Part shown: positions 7,231-19,622 of the stretch, in pieces
How the letters are laid out: the number at the start of each line of letters is the position of its first letter
Position numbering within the stretch: position 1 is the stretch's first letter
Position numbers and translations under genes: made by a program
DNA from: VRUE01 sp963707965
Lineage (GTDB): Bacteria > Actinomycetota > Thermoleophilia > Solirubrobacterales > 70-9
Assembly (NCBI GenBank): GCA_963707965.1
Contig: CAVPRR010000007.1
Coordinates: 1 to 64,000 of the forward strand
DNA: 64,000 bases
Direction of reading: 5' to 3'
The notes under the pieces: generated by a model
Databases searched by the model: none
What the model saw: only the letters and a program-made list of their open reading frames with translations
What the model was told of the DNA's origin: nothing

Positions 7231-10200
7231 TTCGGGCTCCTTCGGTTGCGTTCTGCACTGCTGAAAGCGGGGACGGGCCGGGTCTGGTTGGGCCGCCCGC
7301 CCGGACCGCCGCGGACCGAGGCGCCGGCCAGGGCGGCGAGGAGGACGAAGGCGAGCAGGTAGGGCGGCACTACGAAGCCGCCGCCGTTACGCTCGCCCGC
7401 TTCGTAGCGCGAGAAGGCCTGCGACTCCTCGGTCGCCACCTCCTCTTCGCGCTTTTCCTCGACCTGGTAGGTGCGCGCCGGCGCCCCGCCCGGCGGCAGC
7501 GGCCGCACGATCGGCGGCGGGGGCGGTGGCACGATCGTCGGCACGAAGGCCACCAGGGGGACCGAGACCGGGATGAACGGCGGCGGGGGAGACGGCGGGG
7601 GGCTCGGCGGCGGCGGGGGGCTCGGCGGCGGCGGGGGCGGCGGGGGAGCCGCCGGGGGCGGCGGCGAGAACGAGACCGGCGGGCTGCCCGCCGGGGAGGC
7701 CGGTGGAGGTGGCGGAGCGGGGGGCGCCGCGACAGCGCTGGCTCGTTTAAAGCGGTCGGGCCGCAGCGGCCGGGTGCCGCAGGGCCTCTGCACGCTGCCG
7801 CCGAGCACGGTCAGCTGTTCGGAGTAGGAGTAGCCGCCGGCGCTGATCGTGACCGTCGTCGTGCCCGCGTTGAAGGGGCAGAGCAGCCCCGACCTGTTGT
7901 CGGTGACGACCCTGTCGCCGGCGTCGAGGAAGGGCTTGCGCAGGTTGGTCGATTCCGGGTCCTGCCTGACGAAGTCGGCGATGTCGGGGTCCGAGGAGAC
8001 GAAGCTGTACTCGGGGACGAGCCGGGTCGCGCAGCCGGGTACCAGGCACTGGTCGGGCGGGAAGAGCGTGTAGGGGTCGCCGCCCGAGGGTTCGGGGTTG
8101 CCGCTGCCGGCCGACGCCTGCCCCCAGCGGTCGCCGCCGCGCGGGCGGCGGCCGAGGCCCCGGAATAGGGCGGGACGGGAGCGGCGCAGCAGGGTGCCGT
8201 CGGTCGCCTCCAGCGAGAGATCTTCGATCACCGGGATCAGCCGCACCCTCACCGGGGCCACGGTCGACCCCGCGGGCGGATCGCCCAGCTCGAGCAGCAT
8301 CACGCCGCTGTCGCCGAAGAGGGCATCGGCGGTCTGCAGGCCGACCGCGGCGGAGATCTGCGAGCGGTAGCCGAGCGTGCCGCTGCCGAAACTGGGGATC
8401 GTGTGCGACGCTCCGGCCGGGATGCGAACTTCGCGGTTCTCTTCGGGTCGGTCGAAGAGGTAGGCGGAGGCGCCGCCGTCGACCAGGGCCCGCGCAACCT
8501 GGTCGCCGTCTTCGGCAACGTTGAGCTTCGGCGAGAAGCTGGTGTTGAGGCTGCGGTTGCCCATCACGATCGCCGGGATGCCCTTCGCGCGGGCGTCGGC
8601 GAGAACCGCTTCCAGCCACGGCAGCTGTGGCTCAAGCGGGTTCTGCTTCGGATCGCTCGCGACGAGCGAGCCGAGCGAGTTGTCGATCACGACGACTCGC
8701 ACGGTCCCCCCGGGGCCGCTGCTGTCGAAGGCGTAGTGGGTGTGCGCGCCTTCGCCGGGCACCGCGCCGGGGATCCCCGCGGTGGAGATCCCGCCGGGCG
8801 CGGTGCCGGAGCCGAGCGGCGCGGGAAAGCCCGCGAGGGACATCTTGAAGACCGAGGCGCCGATCCCGTTCGAAACGTCGCCCGAGCCCAGCGCCGGGAA
8901 GACCGGCAGGCCCGGCGCCGAACCGAGCAGTTCGGCGAAGCGCGCACCGTCGGCCGGTTCGAGGCCGCTCTCCACCCGGTTGCCGGTGTAGAGCAGGGCG
9001 CGCGGACCGCTTCCTCCCCGCATCGCCGCCACCGTCTGCAGGGCGGCGAGCAGGCTGCGGTCGGGGCCGAGCGCCTGCGGCCTCAGGTCGGCACAGGTGG
9101 AATCGCACGCCGCGTTGCCGGCGACGGCGAGGGTGATCGCCCCGGCCGTCGCCGGCACCGGCTGCCTGCCGGCCGCGGCGGGGACGGCGCCCGCCCCGGA
9201 GCCGTAGCGAAAGACGGCGGCGGTACGCACCCGTTCGCGGATCGAGCGCCCGCCGCTGTTGTGCGCCGAGGAGCCGCGCCCGGCCGAGTCGGCGTCGCCG
9301 CTCCAGCCGCCGACCGCCCAGCCGTTGCCGGAGGAGTCGAGCAGCAGCGAGAGGACGGGGTCGCTCTTCAGCGGGCTGTCGTCGCTGGAGGCGGCGAAGG
9401 CGGTCCGCTGCTCGTCCTCCCAACCGCTCGCCGTCTCGCGCAGCAGGTAACCGTCGCCCGGCAGGGCGAAGGGCGGGACGATCGGCGGCGGCACGGTCGG
9501 GTCCGGTTCGGGAAGGTCGTCCGAGGGCGGGTAGGCGAGCCGCGGGACGACCGAGACGATCGCCCGTACCGAACCTCCGTCGCGGATTGCGGCCGCGGCG
9601 ATCGCGGTCGAGCCCGGCAGCGGCTGGTTCGAGAAGCGCCATTCCCCGCCCGCGCCGTCGCGCTCGATCACGATGTCGCCGCCGGCGGCGACGGCGCCGC
9701 CGTCGGGCAGGCCGGCGACGGCGAAGAGCTGCGGGTTGCCGCTGCGAACCCGGTCGAGCAGCGCGTGGGCCGATGCATCGACGTGCCAGGCACCGCCGTC
9801 GTTGACCAGCAGGTCGCCGCCCGCGGCGACGATCGCCTGGCCGCCGGCGAAGGCGATCGAGGTCAGGCTAGCGCCGCCGAAGCCGGCCGGCAGCGCCTCC
9901 TGGTCCCAGCTCTTGCCGTAGCGCAGCAGGACGCCGTTCTTCCCCACCGCGTAGCCGCGATCCGGATCGCCGGGGGCGAAGGCGACGTCCATCAGGTTGC
10001 CCTCGAAGCCGATCGGGATGCCGGGGTCCTGGCTCCACAGGTCGTCGGCGGCGTTCCACTGCCACATCGCGCCCAGATCGCCCACCGCGTAAGCAGTGCG
10101 GGGCTCCGGCCAGGCGACTCCGCGCAGGCTCGCCTTGACGACGCCGCCGCCGGCGGAGAGCAGGAACTCGCGCTTCCAGCCCCGACCCGGCACGTAGCGA

Positions 10201-11691
10201 GCGACCGAGCCGCCGACGCCGACCGCAAGCGCTCCCGAGTCGAGCCCGCCGGCCGGCGCGCCGGGGGCGCCGGTCACGTCGGCGAGGGGGGCGCGGAGCG
10301 CTACCGGCCATGGCTGCAGTCGCACCGGCGCGGTCTTAGGCGAGATCTCCACCGGCCCCTCGAGCCAGCCGCTGTCGGCGTTGGCGAAAGCGCCGCTGGC
10401 GCGGAAGTTGCCGCCCCCGCCGGGCATCCGCGCAAAGACGCCTTCGGCGAAGCGCAGGTAGGTGCCGCGGTTGCTGGTCTCGGCGCCGCCCGGGTCGAGC
10501 GGGTTGGTGATCACCCGCGTGCCGAATTCCCCTCCCGGCCAGGCGAAGCTGCGATAGCCGCCCTGGCGCGAGAGCTTGATCCCCAGCGACCGTGCGCCGC
10601 AGACTTTCGCGGCGTCGCACCAGCTCCCGGTCACGGCGGCGTCGCCGATGTCATAGAAGACGGTGACGTCTCTGTCCACTTCTTCGATCGTCGCCGTCAG
10701 GTCGATCCAGACGCCGTCGGCGGTGACGGTGAGCGGCTGCGAGGCGCCGCCGATCGGCGGTGACGCCGGCGATGCTCTGAGCCGGACGCATCGGCGTCGG
10801 CCAACGGCGTCCCGCTCAGCGGCCGTTCGACCCAGAGCGGGCCTTCGGGGGTCGAGGTGCGCTGCAGCAGGACGACGGACCTGTCCAGCGCTTCGGCGGG
10901 CTCAGCCAGGGCCCAGGCGTTGCCGAGGCCGGTTGCGTCGATCGCGAGGATCTCGAAGTGAGCCTCCGAGCCGGTCGGGATCTCGATCGGCTCGCGTTTC
11001 CATTCGCTGCCGTCGAAGTGGACGATCCCGTCCACCGCCTTGAGCGGCCCTTGGGCCCGAAGAGGAGGCCGGTATGCGCCCCCTTCGTCGAATGCCGCGA
11101 CGGCGACGGCCCCCGAGCCCTGGTCTTCGGCGAGGCTCTCCGCCGGCTCGCCGCCTTCGGCGGGCAGCAGGATGCCGACGGGGGGAGGCGTCAGGGCGTG
11201 CCAGTCTTCCCCCGGATCGTGGTCGAGCACGACGAGCTGCTCGCCGCTGGCGCGGCTCAGGTCGCGACCGACGAGGACGCCGCCGCCGTCGTGGGTGACC
11301 CGTGCCGACAGCGGGTTCGGTACCGGCCCACGGTAGGGGTGCCCGGACTCGTCGACGGGGGTGTCGAAGACCTGCCAGCCGCTCGCGTCGGTGTGCCGCA
11401 CGAAGGCGAGCTGCAGATCGGACGGCCGGTTGCGGGCGAGCCGAACTGGAGCACGCGGGAACCGACCCTGACCTCCCCCACCGCAAGCGGAAGCTGGCGA
11501 TAGGCCCACGCTTCGCCCGCCTCGCCGCCGGGGGAGGCGCCGATCAGCGTCGTCTCCGGATCGGCCACGCCGAGCAGCGGCAGCGGGCCGACGGGCGGCG
11601 TTGCGGCGCCGCCGGCGCCGGGCGAGGCGACAGCGAGCAGCGCGGCGAGCAGCAGCCCGAACCCGGCCAGGTGACTCCGCCGCGAGCTCAC
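7227..11691 (-). CDS. Giant secreted, membrane-anchored propeller/phosphoesterase-like protein (frameshifted)
   Basis: The gene starts at the GTG ending at 11691, overlapping the previous stop (GTGA), with a signal peptide (HLAGFGLLLAALLAVASPGAGGA). Homology-like continuity switches frame near 11430 and near 10770, then runs open to 7227, giving about 1,490 residues. Visible parts in order are propeller-like repeats (AYAVGDLGAMWQW, RGYAVGKNGVLLRYG); a metallophosphoesterase-like region (ALLYTGNRVE, PALGSGDVSN, VVVIDNSLGS, WLEAVLADARAKGIPAIVMGNRSLN) in which the expected GNH and GH metal ligands are missing; a Cys-containing Ig-like piece; a long Pro-rich linker; and a C-terminal transmembrane helix (PPYLLAFVLLAALAGASV). 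It is probably a surface binding protein with a dead phosphoesterase fold. The frame breaks look like sequencing errors. Confidence 0.75.
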
Positions 11692-13317
11692 TTCGCCTTG
11701 ATCTCCTTGGTCTTGAACGCCAGCCGGGTCGGGTAGCTGCTCACGGCTGAGCCGCAGGCTCAGGCTGCGACGACCCGGCGCCAGGATCCTGGACGGGGTG
11801 CGGGCGACGGTGCGGCCGCCACGCTTGGCGAGTAACCGCACCCGGGCGCTTCGGGTGAGAGTGAAGGTGACGGTAAGGCGCAGGCCGTGCAGGCTCGACT
11901 GGACCCGCCGCAGCAGCGGCGGCAGCCGCTTCACCTTGCCTCCTTTGGCCTTTTCTTCGACCAGCGGCAGCGGCGGCGGCGCGAAGAGCTGGGAGTCGTC
12001 GACCGGCAGCCGGTCGGGGATGAACTGCTCGGCCGACTCGTTGGGCCGGAACTCGATCGTGCCCTGGAAGGCGGGATCGGTGTCGCGCGGCAGCGGCGTC
12101 CCGTCGCTGTAGTGGAACAGCCAACCTCCCCAGGTCACCATCCAGCAGTCGTCTTTCGCCGGGACAGGCGATCCGTGCGGCGCTGCCGCGGCCGGCGCCG
12201 GCGACGGGCAGGCGGGTGAGCGTCGTCGTCCCGTCGGCGGCGATGCGGGCGACCATCGCCTTGCTGTTGACGCTGTGGCGGTCGGCGAAGGGGACCACCG
12301 CGGCGAGCGCTTCGTTCGTCCCCGGGATCGCCGCCACGTCACTGAGCCGGTCGGTTTGCCCGAAGATCTGGGCGTCGAGCGGGACCTCCTGAAAGGACGT
12401 GCCGACGAGCCGCGCCGCCAGGGGCGGGCGGGCGACTGCGCCTCCTGGAGGAGCCGAGGGGCCCGAGGCCGCCCCGCCACCCACGGCCCAGAGGTTGGCG
12501 CCTCCACGGTCGCTGTCGAGCGCCAGCATCTCCGTCCCGTCGACGGGAACCGATTTCAGCGGGGCCGGAAGGAAGGGGTCGTTGGTGAATTTCCCGGCGA
12601 CGATCCGGTGCAGCAGACGCGGCGGCGACTCCGGTTCGGCCAGGTCGACGGGTTCGGTGCGGTTCTCCGGCGAGCGGCCGACCAGGGTGCTCTCGTAGAG
12701 CTCGCCCTGGTGGAACTGCATGTCGCTGACGCCGCGACCCTGCGGGCCGTAGACGCTGAGCAGGTCGCTGCCGTTCCAGTGCAGGTGGAAGGCGCCGATC
12801 CGTTCGCCGAGCGGCGTCCTGGGAGCCGACGCCGCCGAACCAGCAGTCGTCGGGGCCGTTGCAGGTCGCCGACGTCATCTGGCGGAAGGGGTCGGCGGCG
12901 TCGACGCGGGTGCTCCAGGAGCCGACGACCTGGCCGTCCTTGAAGCGGCAGAGGGCGAGGCCGGAGCCGCGCCGCGGCAGGCTCGGCTCGCTGACGACCC
13001 AGAACTCGGTCGGCCCGGCCCAGGCGATCCGCGCGGTGTCGCCGGGCCCGCCGCAGACGGTGGCGAGCTGATGCCAGCTCTGCCCGTCCCAGCTGAAGAC
13101 GCCGCGCGGGATCGTGTCGTTGCCCTCGACCGTGAGCAGGCCGCGGTTGGGCGCCCAGAACTTGAGGTCGCCGGGCGCCCCGAGCGGCACCTTGAACGGG
13201 ACGCCGGCGGGCGGCGGCGGCTGCTCGAGGCGCCAGATCGGTTCGGCGGCAAGGGACTCGCCCGGGGCGAGCATCAGCGCCGCCACGACCACCCCGGCGA
13301 GCCCGAATGTCCCGGCC

Positions 13318-13325
<8 letters not shown>
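11688..13325 (-). CDS. Secreted propeller-like protein (frameshifted)
   Basis: The gene begins with GTG 8 nt inside the ftsH 3' end and carries a signal peptide (GLAGVVVAALMLAPGESLAAE). The protein shows repeated beta-propeller-style blades (RGVFSWDGQSWHQLATVCGG, AWAGPTEFWVVSEP, DDCWFGGVGSQ, DDCWMVTWGGWLFHYSDG) and a C-terminal basic beta-domain (LRLTVTFTLTRSARVRLLAKRG) that ends KTKEIKAK. Continuity needs frame switches near 12825, 12190 and 11737, so no single frame covers it; the corrected length is about 545 aa. It resembles the first half of the giant protein downstream, so the two may be paralogues. The partner or ligand is unknown. Confidence 0.7.
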
Positions 13326-15362
<2,037 letters not shown>

Positions 15363-15467
15363 CTGCCCTCTCTGTTCGTCTGTCGATGGTCTCCAACACC
15401 GGCACGGCGCCCGGCCTCGCGAGGAGACCGGGCGCCGTGTGTGGGTGTGGAGTGTCGTTACTGCGTG

Positions 15468-17399
15468 TTATTTCCCCTTTTTGAGCTTCAACACCAGGCT
15501 CGTGGTGGTGGACTTCGGTTCACCGCCGGTCGGCGTGAAGGTGAGCTTCAGGCTGACCCGCAGCGCGCCCTTCTTGCGCAGCTCCGTCTTCGCGGCCGCG
15601 CTCGGTTTCAGCGTCAGGTTGAACGTGCCGGCTTTGGTCGCGTTGAGCACGACGCGGCCGACCGTGATCGTTTTCGATTTCAGCGGCGCCCGTTTGCTGT
15701 TTTTCTGGCCGCTCTGCACCTTCGCGGTGCCGACCATCTCGAGCTTGCCCGAGCCGGGGAGCTTGACCGAGATGGTCGCCCCACCGGTTTTGGACGAGAT
15801 CGATTTGCGCGGCAGGGTGAACAGGTTGCTCGGTTTGACCGGGAGCGGAGCCGGGTTTCCGCTTCCGCCGCCGGCGCCACCGCCGCCGCCACCACCGCCG
15901 CCGCCGCCGTCAGCGGCGCCTTCCCAGTTGATCGACGCGACGCCCGCCCGGGAGATCGCCAGGATGTCTTCGGGGAGCGGTGCGTAGTCGTTCGGGAACA
16001 GGGCGGCCTGGGCCGGTTCGGAGACGATGTTTTCCCAGTAGTCCTTGACGGTGCGGGCCTTGGCCTCCTCGGCCGGGCTGCCGCCCCAGACGTCGGAGTT
16101 GTCGTCGAAGACGAGGCCGTAGGTCATCGTGCAGATGCCGTAGCCCGCTTCCGATTTGACACCGGACGTTTTCGACCAATCGCCGAACGTCGTGGCGGGA
16201 ACACCTTCGAATTCGGTTTCCTGGCAGTTGGCGCCCTTCGGGCCGTCCGTGCGGAAGCCGATCGGGCTGGAGGTCGGCTCTTCGAACGTGCTCGAACCGT
16301 TCTGGACCTGCGTCCAGTAGGTGTCGTTGTCGTTCGTCTCCGGCGAGATCGCGAGGCTCGGGCTGTTGGACCGTGCGGTCGAGATGTCCGAGTAGCCGAC
16401 CGAGCCATCGGTGGCCGCCAGTTTCGCGACCAGAAACCCGTTGCCGTTCTGGCAACCGCTGGTCAGATGGTCGAGTTCGTCTTCGAGCTTGCCGCCCGGA
16501 GCGGGCGTGGTGCCACACTGACTTTCGGTGGGCGAGACAGCGCCCACGGCCGGAGCCTCGGCGCCTGCCGGTGCCGGCCATACGCGGGTTTTGTCGCCGC
16601 TGTTGACGTATGTGGTCAGCCAGCCCTCGCCGCCGTCAATGGAGTTGAGGTAGTCCTTGAAGGCGAACGACGTACCGGAGTCGTCGAAGCGAACCACCCG
16701 GATGATCGGCTTTTCGCAGGCGGCGACCGCATCCAGCTCCGGGAACACGTTCTTCCAGCTGACCAGCGGATCTCCACTCGTGCCCTGCGACCAGATCGCC
16801 TCGAACTCGGCCTTGGTGAAGAGCACCCGGACCACGTCGTCGGGAGTGCCGTCCGCGTCAAGGTTCTGTTCAGGCGTCCGCGAGGCTACGTCGAGTTTGG
16901 TCACGTCGCAGCTGTCCGGAAAGTTGACCAGGGCCGCCACGGCGCCGACCGCCGCGGGAATGACGTGGATGTTGCCGTCGTTGGTCGGATCGGAGTCTTT
17001 GGTGAACACCGAGCCGCTGAACGTTCCACCGCTGTTCATGTCGTTCACTTCGCTTGCGGTGGGCGGCTCGTCGCTCATGCCGAAACGGGGCGGCAGGCCG
17101 CGGTCCTTCACCGCTTTGCGGCCTTCGCCGCTCCCCAGCGCTTCGTAGGTGACCCCGGCGAGTTTCGGAGTGCCTTTGCAGTAGATGGGTTTGAAGTTGT
17201 TGATGAACACGTTGTGCGCATCGCGGGCGAAGGAGGCACCGCGGCCGACGATGTCGGCTCCGGCGCATTTGCCCGTCGTGAAGGCGGCATCGGCCTGAGG
17301 TGCCAGGCCAAGCACCGCGAGCGCCATCAAGGCCAGAGCGATCGCCCCTGCCAAAGCAGCGCTGAACCCCCGCCTGGGGGCGCTGATAGTGCGGCTCAT
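15468..17399 (-). CDS. PstS-like substrate-binding protein with poly-Gly linker and C-terminal beta domain
   Basis: A signal peptide (ALAGAIALALMALAVLGLAPQADA) leads to a PBP-like domain with PstS-type features: GADIVGRGASFARDAH, YEALGSGEGRKA, DEPPTASEVND, RVVRFDDSGTSFAFKDYL and GSVGYSDISTARSN. A run of glycines (about 15880-15905) separates it from a basic beta-rich domain ending in VLKLKKGK. It is about 640 residues, more than twice a normal PstS. It is not next to permease genes, so it may capture phosphate or act as a surface receptor. Starts at 17399, 17408 and 17417 are possible; 17399 has AAAGGA nine bases upstream. Confidence 0.8.
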   Translation of the reverse strand: MSRTISAPRRGFSAALAGAIALALMALAVLGLAPQADAAFTTGKCAGADIVGRGASFARDAHNVFINNFKPIYCKGTPKLAGVTYEALGSGEGRKAVKDRGLPPRFGMSDEPPTASEVNDMNSGGTFSGSVFTKDSDPTNDGNIHVIPAAVGAVAALVNFPDSCDVTKLDVASRTPEQNLDADGTPDDVVRVLFTKAEFEAIWSQGTSGDPLVSWKNVFPELDAVAACEKPIIRVVRFDDSGTSFAFKDYLNSIDGGEGWLTTYVNSGDKTRVWPAPAGAEAPAVGAVSPTESQCGTTPAPGGKLEDELDHLTSGCQNGNGFLVAKLAATDGSVGYSDISTARSNSPSLAISPETNDNDTYWTQVQNGSSTFEEPTSSPIGFRTDGPKGANCQETEFEGVPATTFGDWSKTSGVKSEAGYGICTMTYGLVFDDNSDVWGGSPAEEAKARTVKDYWENIVSEPAQAALFPNDYAPLPEDILAISRAGVASINWEGAADGGGGGGGGGGGAGGGSGNPAPLPVKPSNLFTLPRKSISSKTGGATISVKLPGSGKLEMVGTAKVQSGQKNSKRAPLKSKTITVGRVVLNATKAGTFNLTLKPSAAAKTELRKKGALRVSLKLTFTPTGGEPKSTTTSLVLKLKKGK

Positions 17400-17552
17400 G
17401 AGACTCATTCCTTTCATTGACTGAACCCTTGCCGGCGCCAGGGTTGTCGGCCGCATATGGCTCTGTCAAGCCGCTTCACAGGACTTCTACTCCTGCGTTA
17501 CATCCTGTTTGCGACTGTGTCACCAAATCGTTTCCAGCTCGTGACGAACAGT

Positions 17553-19622
17553 TCACTTCTTGACATCCTTTGCATGTTGTTTCTGTGCCGTCTGGCGAAA
17601 GACGACGTGCCGAGAGGCGGTTGCGCGGCGACCGCCTCGGGCGGCCACGAAGCTGACGAGGACGCGGCCCGGAATCTCCCCCCGCGCGCCCAGCTCGCGG
17701 CGGTAGCGGACCACCGGGCGCAGGACCAGCCGCACCTTGCTGCGCCCGATCCCGGCCGACCGCCCATCGGCGGTGGCCAGGGTGCGGAGCTTGCGCGGGT
17801 GGCCGGCGCGGGCGCTCGCCACGGCCTTGATGCCTCCGGCGGCGGGAACCGAGACCGTGAGGACGATCACCCCGCCGCCCTTCGACCTGACGGAGATGCC
17901 GATCTGGGGACCTCCCCGGTCGGTTTCGATCGTGCTCGCGCCGAGACCGCCGAGGCCCACCTGCGACGGCCCACCGGCCGCATCGGGTCGCCGCGTGGCG
18001 ACGAAGGCGTCGGTGCTCTGGTTCGCATCGCCGAAGAAGAGGTCGCCGGCAAACGCCGTGAAGGCGACGCGCGCTCCGTCGGCCGAGAGCGTCGCGCCGT
18101 TCAGCACATCCGCGTCGATGTCGCCGCCAGTATGGGAGTGGGTGACCCGTTCGAGCGTACGGTCCCGCAGGTCGACCATGTACAGCTCGCGCGGTCCAGG
18201 GACCGGCCGCGGTTCGCCGAGGAGCTGGAGCGCGGGCAGGGCAAATTTGGTGCGCACCGTGGTCATCGCCAGATAGCGCCCGTCCTCCGACATCGCGATG
18301 CTGTCGATTGGCGGGCTCGTCGTCGGATCGCCGCCGACCGGATCGCGGGTCAGCTCGACCGTGGAGGCCTTGCGGCTCCGCCCCGGCCCCATGTCAGTGA
18401 CGTAGAGATCGAGGGCGGGACCGGTGAATGCCAGCGGTCGCGGCCCGGCGCCGGTGAGAAACGCGACGGTGTAACCGTCGCCGCTAAGCACGGGGAGCTG
18501 GGAGACGATCCCGGCGCGGTTCGACTCCTGGTCGGTGAGCGGCCCGTAGCAGGGCCCGGTCGATGTCTGGTCGAAGACGGTTTCAGCCGCTGGTGGACAG
18601 GCGGGGTCATCGGGGTCGGCGAGGCCGGTGATCCGCCGGGTTTGCGCGCCGGGGCCGTCGGCGACCCGCCGCCAGAGGTAGTAGAAGAAGGTCGAGGCCG
18701 GGTTCTCGCCGCCGAGGAAGCGCGTCTGCGCCCCCGCGTTGCCACCGGTCCAGGCCACCGCCGTGCCGTCCGCGCTGAGCGCCGCACCGAGCGCGCCGCC
18801 GGCGGGTTCGCCGGTCATGGCGCCAGTTTCGGGATCGCGTTTCGCCGTGACGAGCGTGGTCGTGTCGGTTACGCGGTCACGAAGGAGGATCTGGCCCGCG
18901 GGGGCATCGGCGCTGACACTGGCGGGAAGGTCGGAGGGTGCTTCGGTGCGAAACGCCACTTTGCCGCCGTCGGCGCTGATCGCCACGCCTCGCGAGACTT
19001 CGGCGCCCGGTTCGCTGCCCGGGAACGGGACAGCCGGCGGTCCGTAGCTGGCCGGGACATCGCCGCCATCGCGCGCCGAGACGAGGTCGTAGGCCCCCGG
19101 GCTCCCGATCGGCACCGCCATGTCGCGCACGTAGACGTCGACGTTGTCGTTGGTATCGGCCGCGACGAGGCCCGGCTCGGCGGTGGCAAAGGCGACGTAG
19201 CGGCCGTCGGCGCTGATCGAGGGGCTCGAAGCGCCGAGGCGGAGGAATTCGTTGCTTTCCTTGGCCCCTTCCTCTGCGAAGAGATCGCCATCGGCGACTT
19301 TCTCGAGCGTCCGCATCCGCAGGTCGAAGCGAAACACGCCGCCGGTTCGGTACTGCCCGGGCGGGTCTGGATCGGAGTCGGCGAAGAAGTTGCGGGCGAG
19401 GGTCTGAAAGGCGACGTAGCGGCCATCTGCCGAGATCGATGCGAAGACGGTCGAGGCGTCGCCCTGCTCGAGCCTGCCGTAATCGGCCGAGACGAGCTGC
19501 GCACCGGCTGCGTTGTCCCAGGCGTTCCCCCATGCAGCCGACGCGACCGAGGGGGCCACGAAAGCGATGGCCGGCGTCGTCAGAGCGAGCGCCATGGCGA
19601 CCGCGACCCTCGCGCGCGTCAT
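17553..19622 (-). CDS. Secreted PD40/TolB-like beta-propeller protein
   Basis: A 689-residue protein with an N-terminal signal peptide (ALALTTPAIAFVAPSVASA) and repeated PD40-style blades: SISADGRYVAFQT, SISADGRYVAFAT, AISADGGKVAFRT, ALSADGTAVAWTG, VLSGDGYTVAFLT, AMSEDGRYLAMTT and TLSADGARVAFTA. That is seven visible blades, enough for one propeller. The last 150 residues form a separate basic beta-rich domain. Its start overlaps the stop of the gene upstream (ATGA), so the two are co-translated. It is probably an extracellular scaffold or sugar/protein-binding platform; no catalytic residues are apparent. Confidence 0.8.
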   Translation of the reverse strand: MTRARVAVAMALALTTPAIAFVAPSVASAAWGNAWDNAAGAQLVSADYGRLEQGDASTVFASISADGRYVAFQTLARNFFADSDPDPPGQYRTGGVFRFDLRMRTLEKVADGDLFAEEGAKESNEFLRLGASSPSISADGRYVAFATAEPGLVAADTNDNVDVYVRDMAVPIGSPGAYDLVSARDGGDVPASYGPPAVPFPGSEPGAEVSRGVAISADGGKVAFRTEAPSDLPASVSADAPAGQILLRDRVTDTTTLVTAKRDPETGAMTGEPAGGALGAALSADGTAVAWTGGNAGAQTRFLGGENPASTFFYYLWRRVADGPGAQTRRITGLADPDDPACPPAAETVFDQTSTGPCYGPLTDQESNRAGIVSQLPVLSGDGYTVAFLTGAGPRPLAFTGPALDLYVTDMGPGRSRKASTVELTRDPVGGDPTTSPPIDSIAMSEDGRYLAMTTVRTKFALPALQLLGEPRPVPGPRELYMVDLRDRTLERVTHSHTGGDIDADVLNGATLSADGARVAFTAFAGDLFFGDANQSTDAFVATRRPDAAGGPSQVGLGGLGASTIETDRGGPQIGISVRSKGGGVIVLTVSVPAAGGIKAVASARAGHPRKLRTLATADGRSAGIGRSKVRLVLRPVVRYRRELGARGEIPGRVLVSFVAARGGRRATASRHVVFRQTAQKQHAKDVKK

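Noticed and set aside
8403..10763. A 786-codon plus-strand open frame
   Set aside because: Antisense to the giant secreted protein, low-complexity composition, no ribosome-binding site; a GC shadow.
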